NCBI RefSeq assembly: GCF_003390865.1
Contig: NZ_QMEJ01000002.1
Location: forward strand, 310,001 to 374,000
DNA from: Tropicimonas sp. IMCC34011
Lineage (GTDB): Bacteria; Pseudomonadota; Alphaproteobacteria; Rhodobacterales; Rhodobacteraceae
Length of the DNA stretch: 64,000 bases
Reading direction: 5' to 3'
Positions 44,996 to 53,661 of this stretch are shown in pieces. The notes under the pieces are model-generated. The model was not told where the DNA came from. It saw nothing but the letters and a program-made list of their open reading frames with translations, and ran no database searches. How positions within the stretch are numbered: position 1 is the stretch's first letter; each line of letters starts with the position of its first letter. The position numbers and the translations under genes were made by a program.

Positions 44996-45721
44996 ATGAA
45001 AACGCTTCTCCTCGCCGCCGCTGCGGCAACCCTCGCGACCTCCGCCATGGCCCAGGACGTCGTCCGCATGGGCACCGAGGGCGCCTACCCTCCGTACAAC
45101 TTCATCAACGATGACGGCGAGATCGACGGCTTCGAGCGGGAGGTCGGTGACGAGCTCTGCACCCGGGCCGAACTGACCTGCGAATGGGTCAGCAACGACT
45201 GGGATTCGATCATCCCCAACCTCACCTCCGGCAACTACGACACGATCATCGCCGGGATGAGCATCACCGCCGAGCGCGACGAGGTGATCGACTTCACCGA
45301 TCCCTACTTCCCGCCCGCCGCCTCCGCCTACGCCTCGACCATGGACATGGACCCGATGTCCGCGGATGCCGTTGTCGCGGCACAGACCAACACGATCCAG
45401 GCCGCCCATGTCGCCGAGAGCGGCGCGACGCTGCTCGAATTCGCCACCCCCGACGAAGCCGTCGCCGCCGTGCGCAACGGCGAGGCGGACGCGATCTTCG
45501 CGGACAAGGACTTCTTGGTCCCGATCGTCGACGAGGACAGCGACATGTCCTTCGTTGGTGAGGATGTCGCCCTCGGCGATGGCATCGGCATCGGACTGCG
45601 CGAAAGCGACGACGAGCTCGAGGCCACGTTCAACGAGGCCATCGCCTCGATGAAGGAGGACGGCACGCTGAACACCATGATCACCGAGTGGTTCGGCGAA
45701 GACGCCATCACCTTCGAGTAA
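44996..45721 (+). CDS. Polar amino-acid/amine ABC substrate-binding protein
   Basis: A 241-residue periplasmic protein (signal peptide LLLAAAAATLATSAMA) of SBP family 3: VVRMGTEGAYPPYNFINDDGEIDGFE-type start, WDSIIPNLTSGNYDTIIAGM, and IDFTDPYFPP. This class binds arginine, lysine, histidine, opines or related amines. The downstream gamma-glutamylation enzymes suggest an amine ligand. Confidence 0.9.
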   Translation: MKTLLLAAAAATLATSAMAQDVVRMGTEGAYPPYNFINDDGEIDGFEREVGDELCTRAELTCEWVSNDWDSIIPNLTSGNYDTIIAGMSITAERDEVIDFTDPYFPPAASAYASTMDMDPMSADAVVAAQTNTIQAAHVAESGATLLEFATPDEAVAAVRNGEADAIFADKDFLVPIVDEDSDMSFVGEDVALGDGIGIGLRESDDELEATFNEAIASMKEDGTLNTMITEWFGEDAITFE

Positions 45722-45750
45722 GCCGGGGCCGACGCGCTCCAGATCCGGGT

Positions 45751-45769
45751 GGGCCGCCTGAGGCGGCCC
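45751..45769 (+). other. Intercistronic hairpin between binding protein and permease genes
   Basis: A perfect eight-pair stem, GGGCCGCC-TGA-GGCGGCCC, lies in the 77-base gap. Such hairpins commonly protect the upstream binding-protein message and lower permease expression. No T-run follows, so the operon probably continues. Confidence 0.5.
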
Positions 45770-45798
45770 GCCCCTCCCCGCTTCCGGGCCTTTTCCTG

Positions 45799-46695
45799 AT
45801 GTTCGAGTATTGCTCAGATCCGTCGGCACTGGACGGCGCGAGGTGGCTGTCCTGCTACCTCACGAACGGCGTGCATCTGCGCTTCTACAGCTCGTTCGGC
45901 ACCGTCCTGCTCTTGCTCGCGATCACGGCACCGCTGGCGCTCGCCTTCGGCTTTCTGGGCGCGGCGGCGAGCCGGTCGAGCGTCGCGCCGCTGCGGTGGG
46001 CGGGCAAGACCTACACCGCGATGGTGCGCGGCGTGCCCGACATCGTGTTCTTCCTGTTCTTCGTGATCGCGCTCGACCAGGCCTTCGAATGGATGCGTCA
46101 CCAGGCGCTCTGCCCCGGCTGGGATGCCCCGATCCGGCAGGGCGCGGAGTTCAACGTCTGTCCCGAGGCCAAGCTGCCCCGCTCCTCGGCGCCGCAGGCC
46201 TGGCACGAGGCCTACAACTTCTCCCTCGCCATCGTCACCTTCGCCATCGTGTTCGGCGCGTTCGCCGCCAACGTGCTCTACGGCGCCATGCGGGCCGTGC
46301 CCCGCGCGCAGATGGAGACGGCCGCGGCCTACGGCATGACGGAGCGGCAGGCCTTCCGCCGGATCCTCGTGCCCCAGATGTGGGTCTATGCCCTGCCCGG
46401 CCTGTCGAACCTCTGGATGATCCTGATCAAGGCGACGCCGCTTCTGTTCCTGCTCGGCGTGGAGGACATCGTCTACTGGGCGCGGGAGATCGGCGGCTCC
46501 AAGACCTCCGCCTTCTCCTACCCGCATCCCGACTGGCGGATCTGGTACTTCTCGGGTCTGCTCGTCTTCTACCTGATCTTCACCAAGATCTCCGAGATTG
46601 TGCTGGCGCAGCTCACGGCCCGCCTCTCCGCCGGTCAGGCGACCGCCGAGGGGGAGCGCCTGCGCCGCGCCGCACCCGCGGGGCCGGCCGCATGA
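45799..46695 (+). CDS. Amino-acid ABC transporter permease (first)
   Basis: A 298-residue HisQ/HisM-type permease with about five helices. RGVPDIVFFLFFVIALDQ and the coupling region METAAAYGMTERQAFRRILVPQMW are diagnostic. A periplasmic loop near residues 100-140 is longer than usual and contains two cysteines (ALCPGWD, FNVCPEA). The stop overlaps the next ATG. Confidence 0.92.
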   Translation: MFEYCSDPSALDGARWLSCYLTNGVHLRFYSSFGTVLLLLAITAPLALAFGFLGAAASRSSVAPLRWAGKTYTAMVRGVPDIVFFLFFVIALDQAFEWMRHQALCPGWDAPIRQGAEFNVCPEAKLPRSSAPQAWHEAYNFSLAIVTFAIVFGAFAANVLYGAMRAVPRAQMETAAAYGMTERQAFRRILVPQMWVYALPGLSNLWMILIKATPLLFLLGVEDIVYWAREIGGSKTSAFSYPHPDWRIWYFSGLLVFYLIFTKISEIVLAQLTARLSAGQATAEGERLRRAAPAGPAA

Positions 46696-47528
46696 TGTGC
46701 GCGGAAGAACTCGGCGCCTACGGACTGCGCTCGCTCGGGATCGGCGAGCGGCTCCTGCCGCGGTCTGACATCACGCTGTGCGATCAGGTCGTCCTGATCG
46801 GGTCGGGCATGATCTGGAACGTCTATTTCGGGGTGCTGGCGCTCGCCGCGGGCTTCTTCCTCGCCACGCTCCTCGCGCTCGGCAAGGCCGCCACCTCCGC
46901 CTGGATCCGCAAGCCGGCGGACTGGTTCGTGTTCCTCTTCCGCGGCTCGCCCCTCTTCATACAGTTCTTCCTCGCCTACGAGGCCTTCGTGCGGCTGCCG
47001 GACAGTATCGGCGTCGGCCTCTTCGGGGCGGAGGGCGCCGATCTCGGCTGGCTGACGCGGGCCTATGCCGGAGCGCTCGTCGTGCTCTTCTTCAACACCT
47101 CCGCCTATGCGGGAGAGATATTCTACGGCGCTTTGCGGTCCGTCCCGAAAGGCGATCTCGAGGCCGCGGACGCGTACGGCCTGACCGGGTTCACCCGCTT
47201 TCGCCGCATCGTCTGGCCGACCATGCTGCGTCTCGCCTGGCCGGCCTATACCAACGAGGCGATCTTTCTCTTCCACGCAACGACGCTGGTCTTCTTCTCG
47301 GGCTTTCCGGCATGGCGCCAGCAGGGCGATGCGCTCTATTACGCCAGCTACTTCGCCGACAAGACGTTCAACCCCTTCATTCCTTATCCCATAGTGGCTC
47401 TCTACTTCATCGTGCTCACACTCATCGTCATCTCGCTGTTCTCCGCCGCCGGCCGGCGGCTGAACCGGCATCTCCCCTCCTCCGAACGGCCCCGCAGACC
47501 GCGCGCCATAGGGCAGCTCATCCGATGA
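46692..47528 (+). CDS. Amino-acid ABC transporter permease (second)
   Basis: A 278-residue HisM-type permease: FRGSPLFIQFFLAYEAFV, then AGEIFYGALRSVPKGDLEAADAYGL-type coupling residues and FRRIVWPTMLRLAWPAYTNE. It forms a heterodimer with the preceding permease. ATGA overlaps on both sides couple it to the neighbouring genes. Confidence 0.92.
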   Translation: MMCAEELGAYGLRSLGIGERLLPRSDITLCDQVVLIGSGMIWNVYFGVLALAAGFFLATLLALGKAATSAWIRKPADWFVFLFRGSPLFIQFFLAYEAFVRLPDSIGVGLFGAEGADLGWLTRAYAGALVVLFFNTSAYAGEIFYGALRSVPKGDLEAADAYGLTGFTRFRRIVWPTMLRLAWPAYTNEAIFLFHATTLVFFSGFPAWRQQGDALYYASYFADKTFNPFIPYPIVALYFIVLTLIVISLFSAAGRRLNRHLPSSERPRRPRAIGQLIR

Positions 47529-48856
47529 GCTGGCTGGAGGAGAACCCCCATATCCGCACGATCCGCGTCGCGGCGGCGGACCTCAACGGCATCGCCCGCG
47601 GCAAGCGTGTTCCGACCCGCTTCGCGCAGAAGGTGGAGACGGACGGAACGCGCTTCCCCCTCTCCGTGCTCAACCTCGATATCTGGGGCGAGGACATCGA
47701 CGATTCCCCCCTCGTCTTCGAAAGCGGCGATCCCGATGGGGTGCTGCGCCCGACGGAGCGGGGCTTTGTGCCGATGCCGTGGCTCGGCTCCCCCACCGCG
47801 CTCCTGCCGCTCTGGATGTACCGCGAGAGCGGCGTGCCCTTCGACGGCGATCCGCGCCATGCCCTCGCCCGCGTTCAGGCCCGCGCGAAGGACAAGGGCC
47901 TGACGCCGGTGGTGGCGACGGAGATGGAGTTCTACCTCGTCGACGACAGCGGCAAGGACATTCGCGTGCCGCCCTCCCCCCGCTCGGGCAAGCGCCGTCC
48001 GGGGGCGGAGGTGCTCTCGCTCCGCGCGCTCGACGCGTGGGATATCTTCTTCACCGATCTCTACGACGCCTGCGAGGCGATGGACATTCCCGCCGACACG
48101 GCGATTTCGGAGGCGGGCCTCGGGCAGTTCGAGCTGAACCTCGTCCACCAGCCGGACGCGCTCAAGGCTGCGGACGATGCCTGGCTTTTCAAGCTGCTGG
48201 TAAAGGGGCTGGCCCGCAAGCACGGCTTCGCCGCCTCCTTCATGGCAAAGCCCTACCCCGACTATGCCGGCAACGGAATGCACATGCATTTCTCGATGCT
48301 GGACAAGGACGGGCGCAACATCTTCGACGATGGCGGCGCCCGCGGCACCGACAAGCTGAGACACGCCATCGCCGGCTGTCTCGAGGCGGTGCCCGGCTCC
48401 TCCATCCTCTTCGCCCCGCACGGCAATTCCTACGACCGCCTCGTGCCGGACGCGCATGCCCCGACGGGCCTCTGCTGGGCCTACGAGAACCGAACCTCCG
48501 CGATCCGGGTGCCCGGCGGCGCGCCGGTGGCGCGGCGGATCGAGCATCGCGTGGCGGGCGGCGATGTGAACCCCTACCTCATGGTCGCCGGCATTCTGGG
48601 CGCGGCGCTCAACGGTCTGGAAGACGGCGCCGAGCCGCCCGATCCCATCACCGGCAACGCCTACGATCTGGACCTGCCGCAGATGCCGTCCGACTGGGGC
48701 TCCGCCATCGACGCCTTCGAGGCCTCGCCGGAAATCGCGCGGATTTTCCCTGAAGAGCTGATCCGCAACCTCGTTCTGACCAAGCGTCAGGAGCTGCACT
48801 ACTACCGCGAGTTGTCGGACACCGAGAAGGTGGACCTCTATCTCGACACGGTCTGA
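47525..48856 (+). CDS. Glutamine-synthetase-family ligase (gamma-glutamylamine synthetase-like), copy 1
   Basis: A 443-residue GS-fold enzyme. ATEMEFYLV and GLGQFELNL carry the metal glutamates, GNGMHMHFSMLD the histidine, and CWAYENRTSAIRVPGG the arginines. N-terminal AADLNGIARGKRVP is typical of PuuA-like members, which ligate glutamate to an amine rather than to ammonia. It lacks the adenylylation-site region of GlnA. It is coupled to the permease gene by an ATGA overlap, so uptake and activation are linked. Confidence 0.85.
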   Translation: MSWLEENPHIRTIRVAAADLNGIARGKRVPTRFAQKVETDGTRFPLSVLNLDIWGEDIDDSPLVFESGDPDGVLRPTERGFVPMPWLGSPTALLPLWMYRESGVPFDGDPRHALARVQARAKDKGLTPVVATEMEFYLVDDSGKDIRVPPSPRSGKRRPGAEVLSLRALDAWDIFFTDLYDACEAMDIPADTAISEAGLGQFELNLVHQPDALKAADDAWLFKLLVKGLARKHGFAASFMAKPYPDYAGNGMHMHFSMLDKDGRNIFDDGGARGTDKLRHAIAGCLEAVPGSSILFAPHGNSYDRLVPDAHAPTGLCWAYENRTSAIRVPGGAPVARRIEHRVAGGDVNPYLMVAGILGAALNGLEDGAEPPDPITGNAYDLDLPQMPSDWGSAIDAFEASPEIARIFPEELIRNLVLTKRQELHYYRELSDTEKVDLYLDTV

Positions 48857-48869
48857 CGGGGCCCCGGCG

Positions 48870-48892
48870 GGGGGAGGCATCTGCCCTCCCCC
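48870..48892 (+). other. Hairpin in the gap after the first synthetase gene
   Basis: GGGGGAGG (48870-48877) pairs with CCTCCCCC (48885-48892) across a seven-base loop, in the 96-base gap before the amidotransferase gene. It lacks a T-run; a partial terminator or message-stabilising structure is likely. Confidence 0.4.
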
Positions 48893-48952
48893 ACTTGCCG
48901 CGCGAGACCGCCGCAGATACCGTCCGCCCGACCAATATACCAAGGACCAGAC

Positions 48953-49645
48953 ATGCTGATCGGCATCCTGCAGACCGGCCATGCAGCGGACGAGGTTCGC
49001 GCCGAGCATGGCGACTACGACGACATGTTCGGGCGCCTTCTGGGCGGGCGCGGGCTGACCTTCCGCACGTGGAACGTGGTGGACATGGACTTCCCCGCGA
49101 GCACCGACGCCGCCGATGGCTGGCTCATCACCGGCTCGCGCCACGGCGCCTACGAGGATCACCCGTGGATCGGGCCGCTCGAGGACTCGATCCGCGCCAT
49201 CGTCGCGGCGGGCAAGCCCCTCGTCGGCATCTGCTTCGGCCACCAGATCATCGCCCAGGCCCTTGGCGGCCGGGTCGAGAAATCCCCGAAGGGCTGGGGC
49301 GTCGGCCGGCAATTCTACAGCTACGGCAATGAGGAGGTGTCCCTCAACGCCTGGCACCAGGATCAGGTCGTGCAAAAGCCGGAGATGGCGACGACGGTGG
49401 CGAGGAACGCGTTCTGCGAGCATGCCGCGCTCGTCTATGGCCGGCAGGTCTTCACCGTTCAGGCGCATCCGGAGTTCTCGAATGCCGTCATGGCCGGCCT
49501 GATCGAGCACCGCGGCGAGAGCGTCCCGGCCGATCGGCTGGACCATGCGCGCAGCCAGCTCGAGGCGCCCAACGACAGCGCCCGCATTGCCGGGGACATC
49601 GCCGACTTTTTCCTGACGGACCGAACCGTGGAGGCCACCGCATGA
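48953..49645 (+). CDS. Class I glutamine amidotransferase-like hydrolase
   Basis: A 230-residue GATase1 domain protein: the nucleophile cysteine in VGICFGHQIIAQALGG and the histidine/glutamate pair in FTVQAHPEFS. In this setting it could remove the gamma-glutamyl group from an oxidised intermediate, as PuuD does, although it resembles stand-alone GMP-synthase-like amidotransferases more than the PuuD peptidase C26 type. AAGGA lies upstream of the start, and the stop overlaps the next gene by four bases. Confidence 0.82.
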   Translation: MLIGILQTGHAADEVRAEHGDYDDMFGRLLGGRGLTFRTWNVVDMDFPASTDAADGWLITGSRHGAYEDHPWIGPLEDSIRAIVAAGKPLVGICFGHQIIAQALGGRVEKSPKGWGVGRQFYSYGNEEVSLNAWHQDQVVQKPEMATTVARNAFCEHAALVYGRQVFTVQAHPEFSNAVMAGLIEHRGESVPADRLDHARSQLEAPNDSARIAGDIADFFLTDRTVEATA

Positions 49646-51006
49646 GTTCCGCGGACGACTGGCAGGAGGTTCTTCCGGAGGCCGCGCAGGCCTATCTCGA
49701 AGGTCGGCGGCTCGACGAGGTGGAATGCATCGTCGCGGACATCGCTGGCGTTGCGCGGGGCAAGGCGATGCCGGCCTCGAAGTTCGCCAAGCAGACCCAG
49801 TTCTACCTGCCCAACAGCATCTTCCTGCAGACCATCACCGGCGATTGGGCCGATGTCGAGGAGATGCCCTATACCGAGCCGGACATGGTGCTGACGCCCG
49901 ATTTCAGCACGGCGACGGCGGCGCCATGGACGGCGGACTACACCATCCAGGTGATCCACGACATCCACGATCAGTCCGGCGCGCCCGTGCCGATCGCCCC
50001 GCGCAACGTCCTGCGTCGTATCTGCGATCTCTACGCCGCCGAGGGACTGACCCCCATCGTCGCGCCGGAGATGGAGTTCTACCTCGTCGCCCCCAATATC
50101 GACCCCGCGCAGGAGGTCATGCCGCCGATGGGCCGGACCGGCCGGCGCGCGGCGGCGCGGCAGGCCTACTCGATGTCCGCCGTGGACGAGTACGGCCCGG
50201 TCATCGACGACATCTACGATTTCGCCGAGGCGCAGGGCTTCGAGATCGACGGCATCCTGCAGGAGGGCGGCGCGGGCCAGGTCGAGCTGAACATGCGCCA
50301 CGGGGATCCCATCCGCCTCGCGGACGAGATCTTCTTCTTCAAGCGCCTGATCCGGGAGGCGGCGCTGCGGCACAATTGCTACGCCACCTTCATGGCCAAG
50401 CCGATCCAGAACGAACCGGGCAGCGCGATGCACATCCACCACTCGGTGGTGGACAGCAAAACGGGCCAGAACATCTTTTCCACCGAAGGTGGCGGCGAGA
50501 CGCCGGAATTCCTGCATTTCATCGCCGGCATGCAGCGTCACCTGCCCTCCGTGATCGCGCTCATGGCGCCCTACGTGAACTCCTATCGCCGCTACGTTCC
50601 CGACTTCGCCGCGCCGATCAACCTCGCCTGGGGCCGGGACAACCGCACGACCGGCCTGCGCGTGCCGATCTCCGGCCCCGAGGCGCGGCGCGTGGAGAAC
50701 CGTCTCGCCGGCATGGACTGCAACCCCTATCTCGGCATCGCGGCATCGCTGGCCTGCGGGTATCTCGGCCTGAAGGAGAAGGTGCCGCCCGAGAACGAGT
50801 ATACCGGCGACGCCTACAGCCGGATGGCAGACATCCCGGGCACGTTCGGCGAGGCGCTCGCAGTCTTCGAGCGCTCCGAAGCCGTTCAGAGGATCCTCGG
50901 CCGGGAGTTCTGCCGCGTCTACAAGTCGGTCAAGGCACTGGAATACAAGGAGTTCCTGCAGGTCATCAGCCCGTGGGAACGCGAGCACCTGCTGCTGAAC
51001 GTATGA
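49642..51006 (+). CDS. Glutamine-synthetase-family ligase (gamma-glutamylamine synthetase-like), copy 2
   Basis: A 454-residue GS-fold enzyme with VAPEMEFYLVAPN, GAGQVELNMRHGD, GSAMHIHHSVVD and INLAWGRDNRTTGLRVP. VECIVADIAGVARGKAMP is the PuuA-like N-terminus. It differs strongly from the first copy, so the two may form a hetero-oligomer or act on different amines. It is translationally coupled to the amidotransferase and the oxidase genes. Confidence 0.86.
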   Translation: MSSADDWQEVLPEAAQAYLEGRRLDEVECIVADIAGVARGKAMPASKFAKQTQFYLPNSIFLQTITGDWADVEEMPYTEPDMVLTPDFSTATAAPWTADYTIQVIHDIHDQSGAPVPIAPRNVLRRICDLYAAEGLTPIVAPEMEFYLVAPNIDPAQEVMPPMGRTGRRAAARQAYSMSAVDEYGPVIDDIYDFAEAQGFEIDGILQEGGAGQVELNMRHGDPIRLADEIFFFKRLIREAALRHNCYATFMAKPIQNEPGSAMHIHHSVVDSKTGQNIFSTEGGGETPEFLHFIAGMQRHLPSVIALMAPYVNSYRRYVPDFAAPINLAWGRDNRTTGLRVPISGPEARRVENRLAGMDCNPYLGIAASLACGYLGLKEKVPPENEYTGDAYSRMADIPGTFGEALAVFERSEAVQRILGREFCRVYKSVKALEYKEFLQVISPWEREHLLLNV

Positions 51007-52292
51007 GCTGGCTGTTCGCCAACGAGCCGGACGGGGCCTATCCGAAAAGCTGGTATGCCGCGACGGCGGACCTGCCGAAGGCGCGCCCCTCGCTCGAGGG
51101 CGAGACGCGGGCCGAGATCTGCGTGATCGGGGGCGGCCTGACCGGGCTTTCGGCAGCCCTTCATCTGGCGGAGGCCGGCCGGGACGTCGTGCTTCTCGAG
51201 GCAGCCGGGCCGGGCTTCGGCGCCTCTGGCCGCTCCGGCGGACAGATCGGCAGCGGCTACAACAAGGACCAGCTCTGGCTTGCAAAGTCCCTTGGAGAGG
51301 GTGCGGCGCACCGGCTCTGGGACCTCGCCGAGGACGCGAAGACGCTCGTCCGGTCCCTCATCGAACGCCATGCGCCGGAGGCCGAGTATCGCCCCGGCAT
51401 CATCCATGCCTGCCGCACCGAGGCCGAGGCCGAGGAGGAGCGGACGTATGGCGCGCTCCTCGCCCGCGACTACGGCTACGACAGGATCACCCCGCTGGAC
51501 CGCGCCGGGATCGCCGCCATCACAGGCAGCCCCGTTCATGCCGGCGGCTCGCTCGACGAGGGCGCCGGCTTCTGCCATCCCCTGCGCCTCACCCTCGGCG
51601 TCGCCCGCGCGGCCATCGCCGCGGGCGTGCGGATCCATTGCCGGAGCGCCGCGACGCGCATCGCCGAGGGCCGCGTGGAAACGCAGAACGGTGCGGTGAC
51701 GGCGGAGCGGATCGTTCTGGCCTGCAACGGCTACCAGTCCGGCCTCTCGCCTGCGCTCGCGAACCGTGTGCTGCCCATCAACAACTTCATCGCCGTGACC
51801 GAGCCGCTCGGCGACCGCGCCCCCATGACCAGACCCGTTGCCGTGGCGGACAGCCGCTTCGTGGTCAATTACTGGTGGCAGTCCGGGGACGGCCGGCTCG
51901 TCTATGGCGGGGGAGAGAATTACGGGCGGCGCTTCCCGAAGGATATCGCATCCCGCGTCCGCGCGAACCTCGCCCGGACCTATCCGGACCTCAAGGACGT
52001 CCGCTTCGATCATGCCTGGGGCGGGACGCTCGCCGTGACCGCCACGCGCCTGCCATTCGTGCGCAGGCTGGAGGCCGGCCTCTATACGGCAGGTGGCTAT
52101 TCCGGCCACGGGATGGCGCTTGCTCCGCTTTCGGGGCGCGCCATCGCGCAGGATATCCTGGGGGACCCCGCCGCGCTCGACACGCTGAGCGCCCTGCCCG
52201 TCCCGCGGCTCCCCGGCGGGCGACATCTCGGCCCGGCGATCACGGGGCTTGGGCTGCTCGCCTTCGCCCTCCGCGACCGCACGGGCCTCTGA
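51003..52292 (+). CDS. FAD-dependent oxidoreductase, PuuB-like (gamma-glutamylamine oxidase)
   Basis: A 429-residue DAO-family flavoenzyme: the FAD motif VIGGGLTGLSAALHLAEAG, the SGRSGGQIGSGYN segment shared with gamma-glutamylputrescine oxidoreductases, and GGYSGHGMALAPLSGRAIA near the end. It would oxidise the glutamylated amine to an aldehyde with release of H2O2 and ammonia. No aldehyde dehydrogenase (PuuC) follows. The stop is three bases from the stop of the convergent dctD-like gene. Confidence 0.87.
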   Translation: MSWLFANEPDGAYPKSWYAATADLPKARPSLEGETRAEICVIGGGLTGLSAALHLAEAGRDVVLLEAAGPGFGASGRSGGQIGSGYNKDQLWLAKSLGEGAAHRLWDLAEDAKTLVRSLIERHAPEAEYRPGIIHACRTEAEAEEERTYGALLARDYGYDRITPLDRAGIAAITGSPVHAGGSLDEGAGFCHPLRLTLGVARAAIAAGVRIHCRSAATRIAEGRVETQNGAVTAERIVLACNGYQSGLSPALANRVLPINNFIAVTEPLGDRAPMTRPVAVADSRFVVNYWWQSGDGRLVYGGGENYGRRFPKDIASRVRANLARTYPDLKDVRFDHAWGGTLAVTATRLPFVRRLEAGLYTAGGYSGHGMALAPLSGRAIAQDILGDPAALDTLSALPVPRLPGGRHLGPAITGLGLLAFALRDRTGL

Positions 52293-52295
52293 GGC

Positions 52296-53627
52296 TCAGA
52301 GGTAATCGGCTCGCTGGAGCCCGTACTTCGCCATCTTCTCGTTCAGCGTCCGCCGCGGCAGGCAGAGTTCGTCCATCACGGCGGAAATCGAGCCTCGATG
52401 GCGACGCATGGTGTTGTCGATCAGCATCCGCTCGAACGCCTCGACATACTCCTTCAGCGGCTTGCCCTCGGTGGTCATCACCGGCTGCTGGCTCTCGTCA
52501 TCGCTCATGAGGAGCGAGGCGATTGTGCCCGTCCCGCGCCGGTTCTGCAGAACCGCGCGCTCGGCCACGTTGATGAGCTGGCGAACATTGCCGGGCCAGG
52601 GGGCCTGAAGAAGCTGCGCGGCCTCCTGCGCGGAGACTGCCGGGGCATCGCAGCCATACTCGTCCGCAAATTGCTCCGACAGACGCGTGAAGAGGAGCAG
52701 GATGTCCTCTCCCCGCTGGCGCAGCGGCGGCAGGGTGATCTTCATCGCTGCCAGGCGATAATAGAGATCCGGCCGCAGCACGTCCTCGCTGGTCTTGCCC
52801 TGCTCCTGCAGGTTGGAGACGGCAACAATGCGCGTCTCGGCCGGGCTGCCCTGATCGTTGATGAAGGTCAGAAGACGCGCCTGCAGGACCGGAGGCAGCG
52901 CCTCGACATCCTCGAGGCAGAGCGTGCCGCCCCGAGCCTGTTCGACCAGCGGCATCAGACCGGCATCGGGATCGCCGTCGAACAGGCGTCTGGCGAGATC
53001 CTCGCCGGTATGCGCGGCGCAGGAGATCAGGATGAAGGGTTTCGACGCCCGGGTCCCGACGGCATGAAGCGCATGCGCTGCCAGCGTCTTTCCGGTCCCG
53101 GTTTCGCCATCGATCAGGACATGCCCGTCCGCCTGTCCCAGATCGAGGATATCCTCGCGCAGGCGCTCCATCGCCGGGCTCGCACCGATCAGCTTCTGCA
53201 TGATCTGCGAGCCGTCGGAGAGGTCCCGGCGCAGCACGCGCGCATCGAGGGCAAGGCGGCGACGCTGGGTCGCGCGCTTGGCCAGCTCGTTCATCTTGTC
53301 GGGGCTGAACGGCTTCTCGAGGAAGTCGAACGCCCCCACCCGCATCGCTTCGACCGCCATCGGCACGTCGCCGTGGCCGGTAATCATAATGACGGGCAGC
53401 GCGCTGTCTTGGCTCATGAGGCGCTTGAGAAACGCCATTCCGTCCATGCCGGGCATGCGGATGTCGGACACGACGATGCCCGGAAAATCGGACCCGATCT
53501 GCTTCAGCGCCTCGTCGGCGGTCGAGTATGTCTCGGTGTCGTAGCCGCTGAGAGCGAGCCACTGGGAAATCGACTGACGCATATCCTGTTCGTCGTCGAC
53601 AATCGCGATCTTCATCGCCTTGGCCAT
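52296..53627 (-). CDS. DctD-like response regulator without the GAFTGA loop
   Basis: 443 residues: receiver domain (D in VVSDIRMPGMDG, K in FLEKPFSPD), AAA+ domain, and Fis-type helix-turn-helix (GSISAVMDELCLPRRTLNEKM). Walker A is intact (GETGTGKT). The stretch between ISCAA and GGTLCLED, which in sigma-54 activators holds ESELFGHExGAFTGA, is about six residues shorter and reads RRLFDGDPDAGLMPLVEQAR, so the sigma-54 contact loop is missing; Walker B reads LED instead of LDE. It may act with sigma-70, as the GAFTGA-less NtrC of Rhodobacter capsulatus does, or without remodelling. It forms an operon with the kinase upstream. Confidence 0.88.
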   Translation of the reverse strand: MAKAMKIAIVDDEQDMRQSISQWLALSGYDTETYSTADEALKQIGSDFPGIVVSDIRMPGMDGMAFLKRLMSQDSALPVIMITGHGDVPMAVEAMRVGAFDFLEKPFSPDKMNELAKRATQRRRLALDARVLRRDLSDGSQIMQKLIGASPAMERLREDILDLGQADGHVLIDGETGTGKTLAAHALHAVGTRASKPFILISCAAHTGEDLARRLFDGDPDAGLMPLVEQARGGTLCLEDVEALPPVLQARLLTFINDQGSPAETRIVAVSNLQEQGKTSEDVLRPDLYYRLAAMKITLPPLRQRGEDILLLFTRLSEQFADEYGCDAPAVSAQEAAQLLQAPWPGNVRQLINVAERAVLQNRRGTGTIASLLMSDDESQQPVMTTEGKPLKEYVEAFERMLIDNTMRRHRGSISAVMDELCLPRRTLNEKMAKYGLQRADYL

Positions 53628-53661
53628 TGGGGTCTCCCGTGCCGTTTCACTCTGGCGTCCC

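Noticed and set aside
47402-49546. A 714-codon minus-strand open frame across the first ligase and amidotransferase genes
   Set aside because: Shadow of codon bias in the plus-strand genes, with Arg/Val/Gly-rich composition and no family match.
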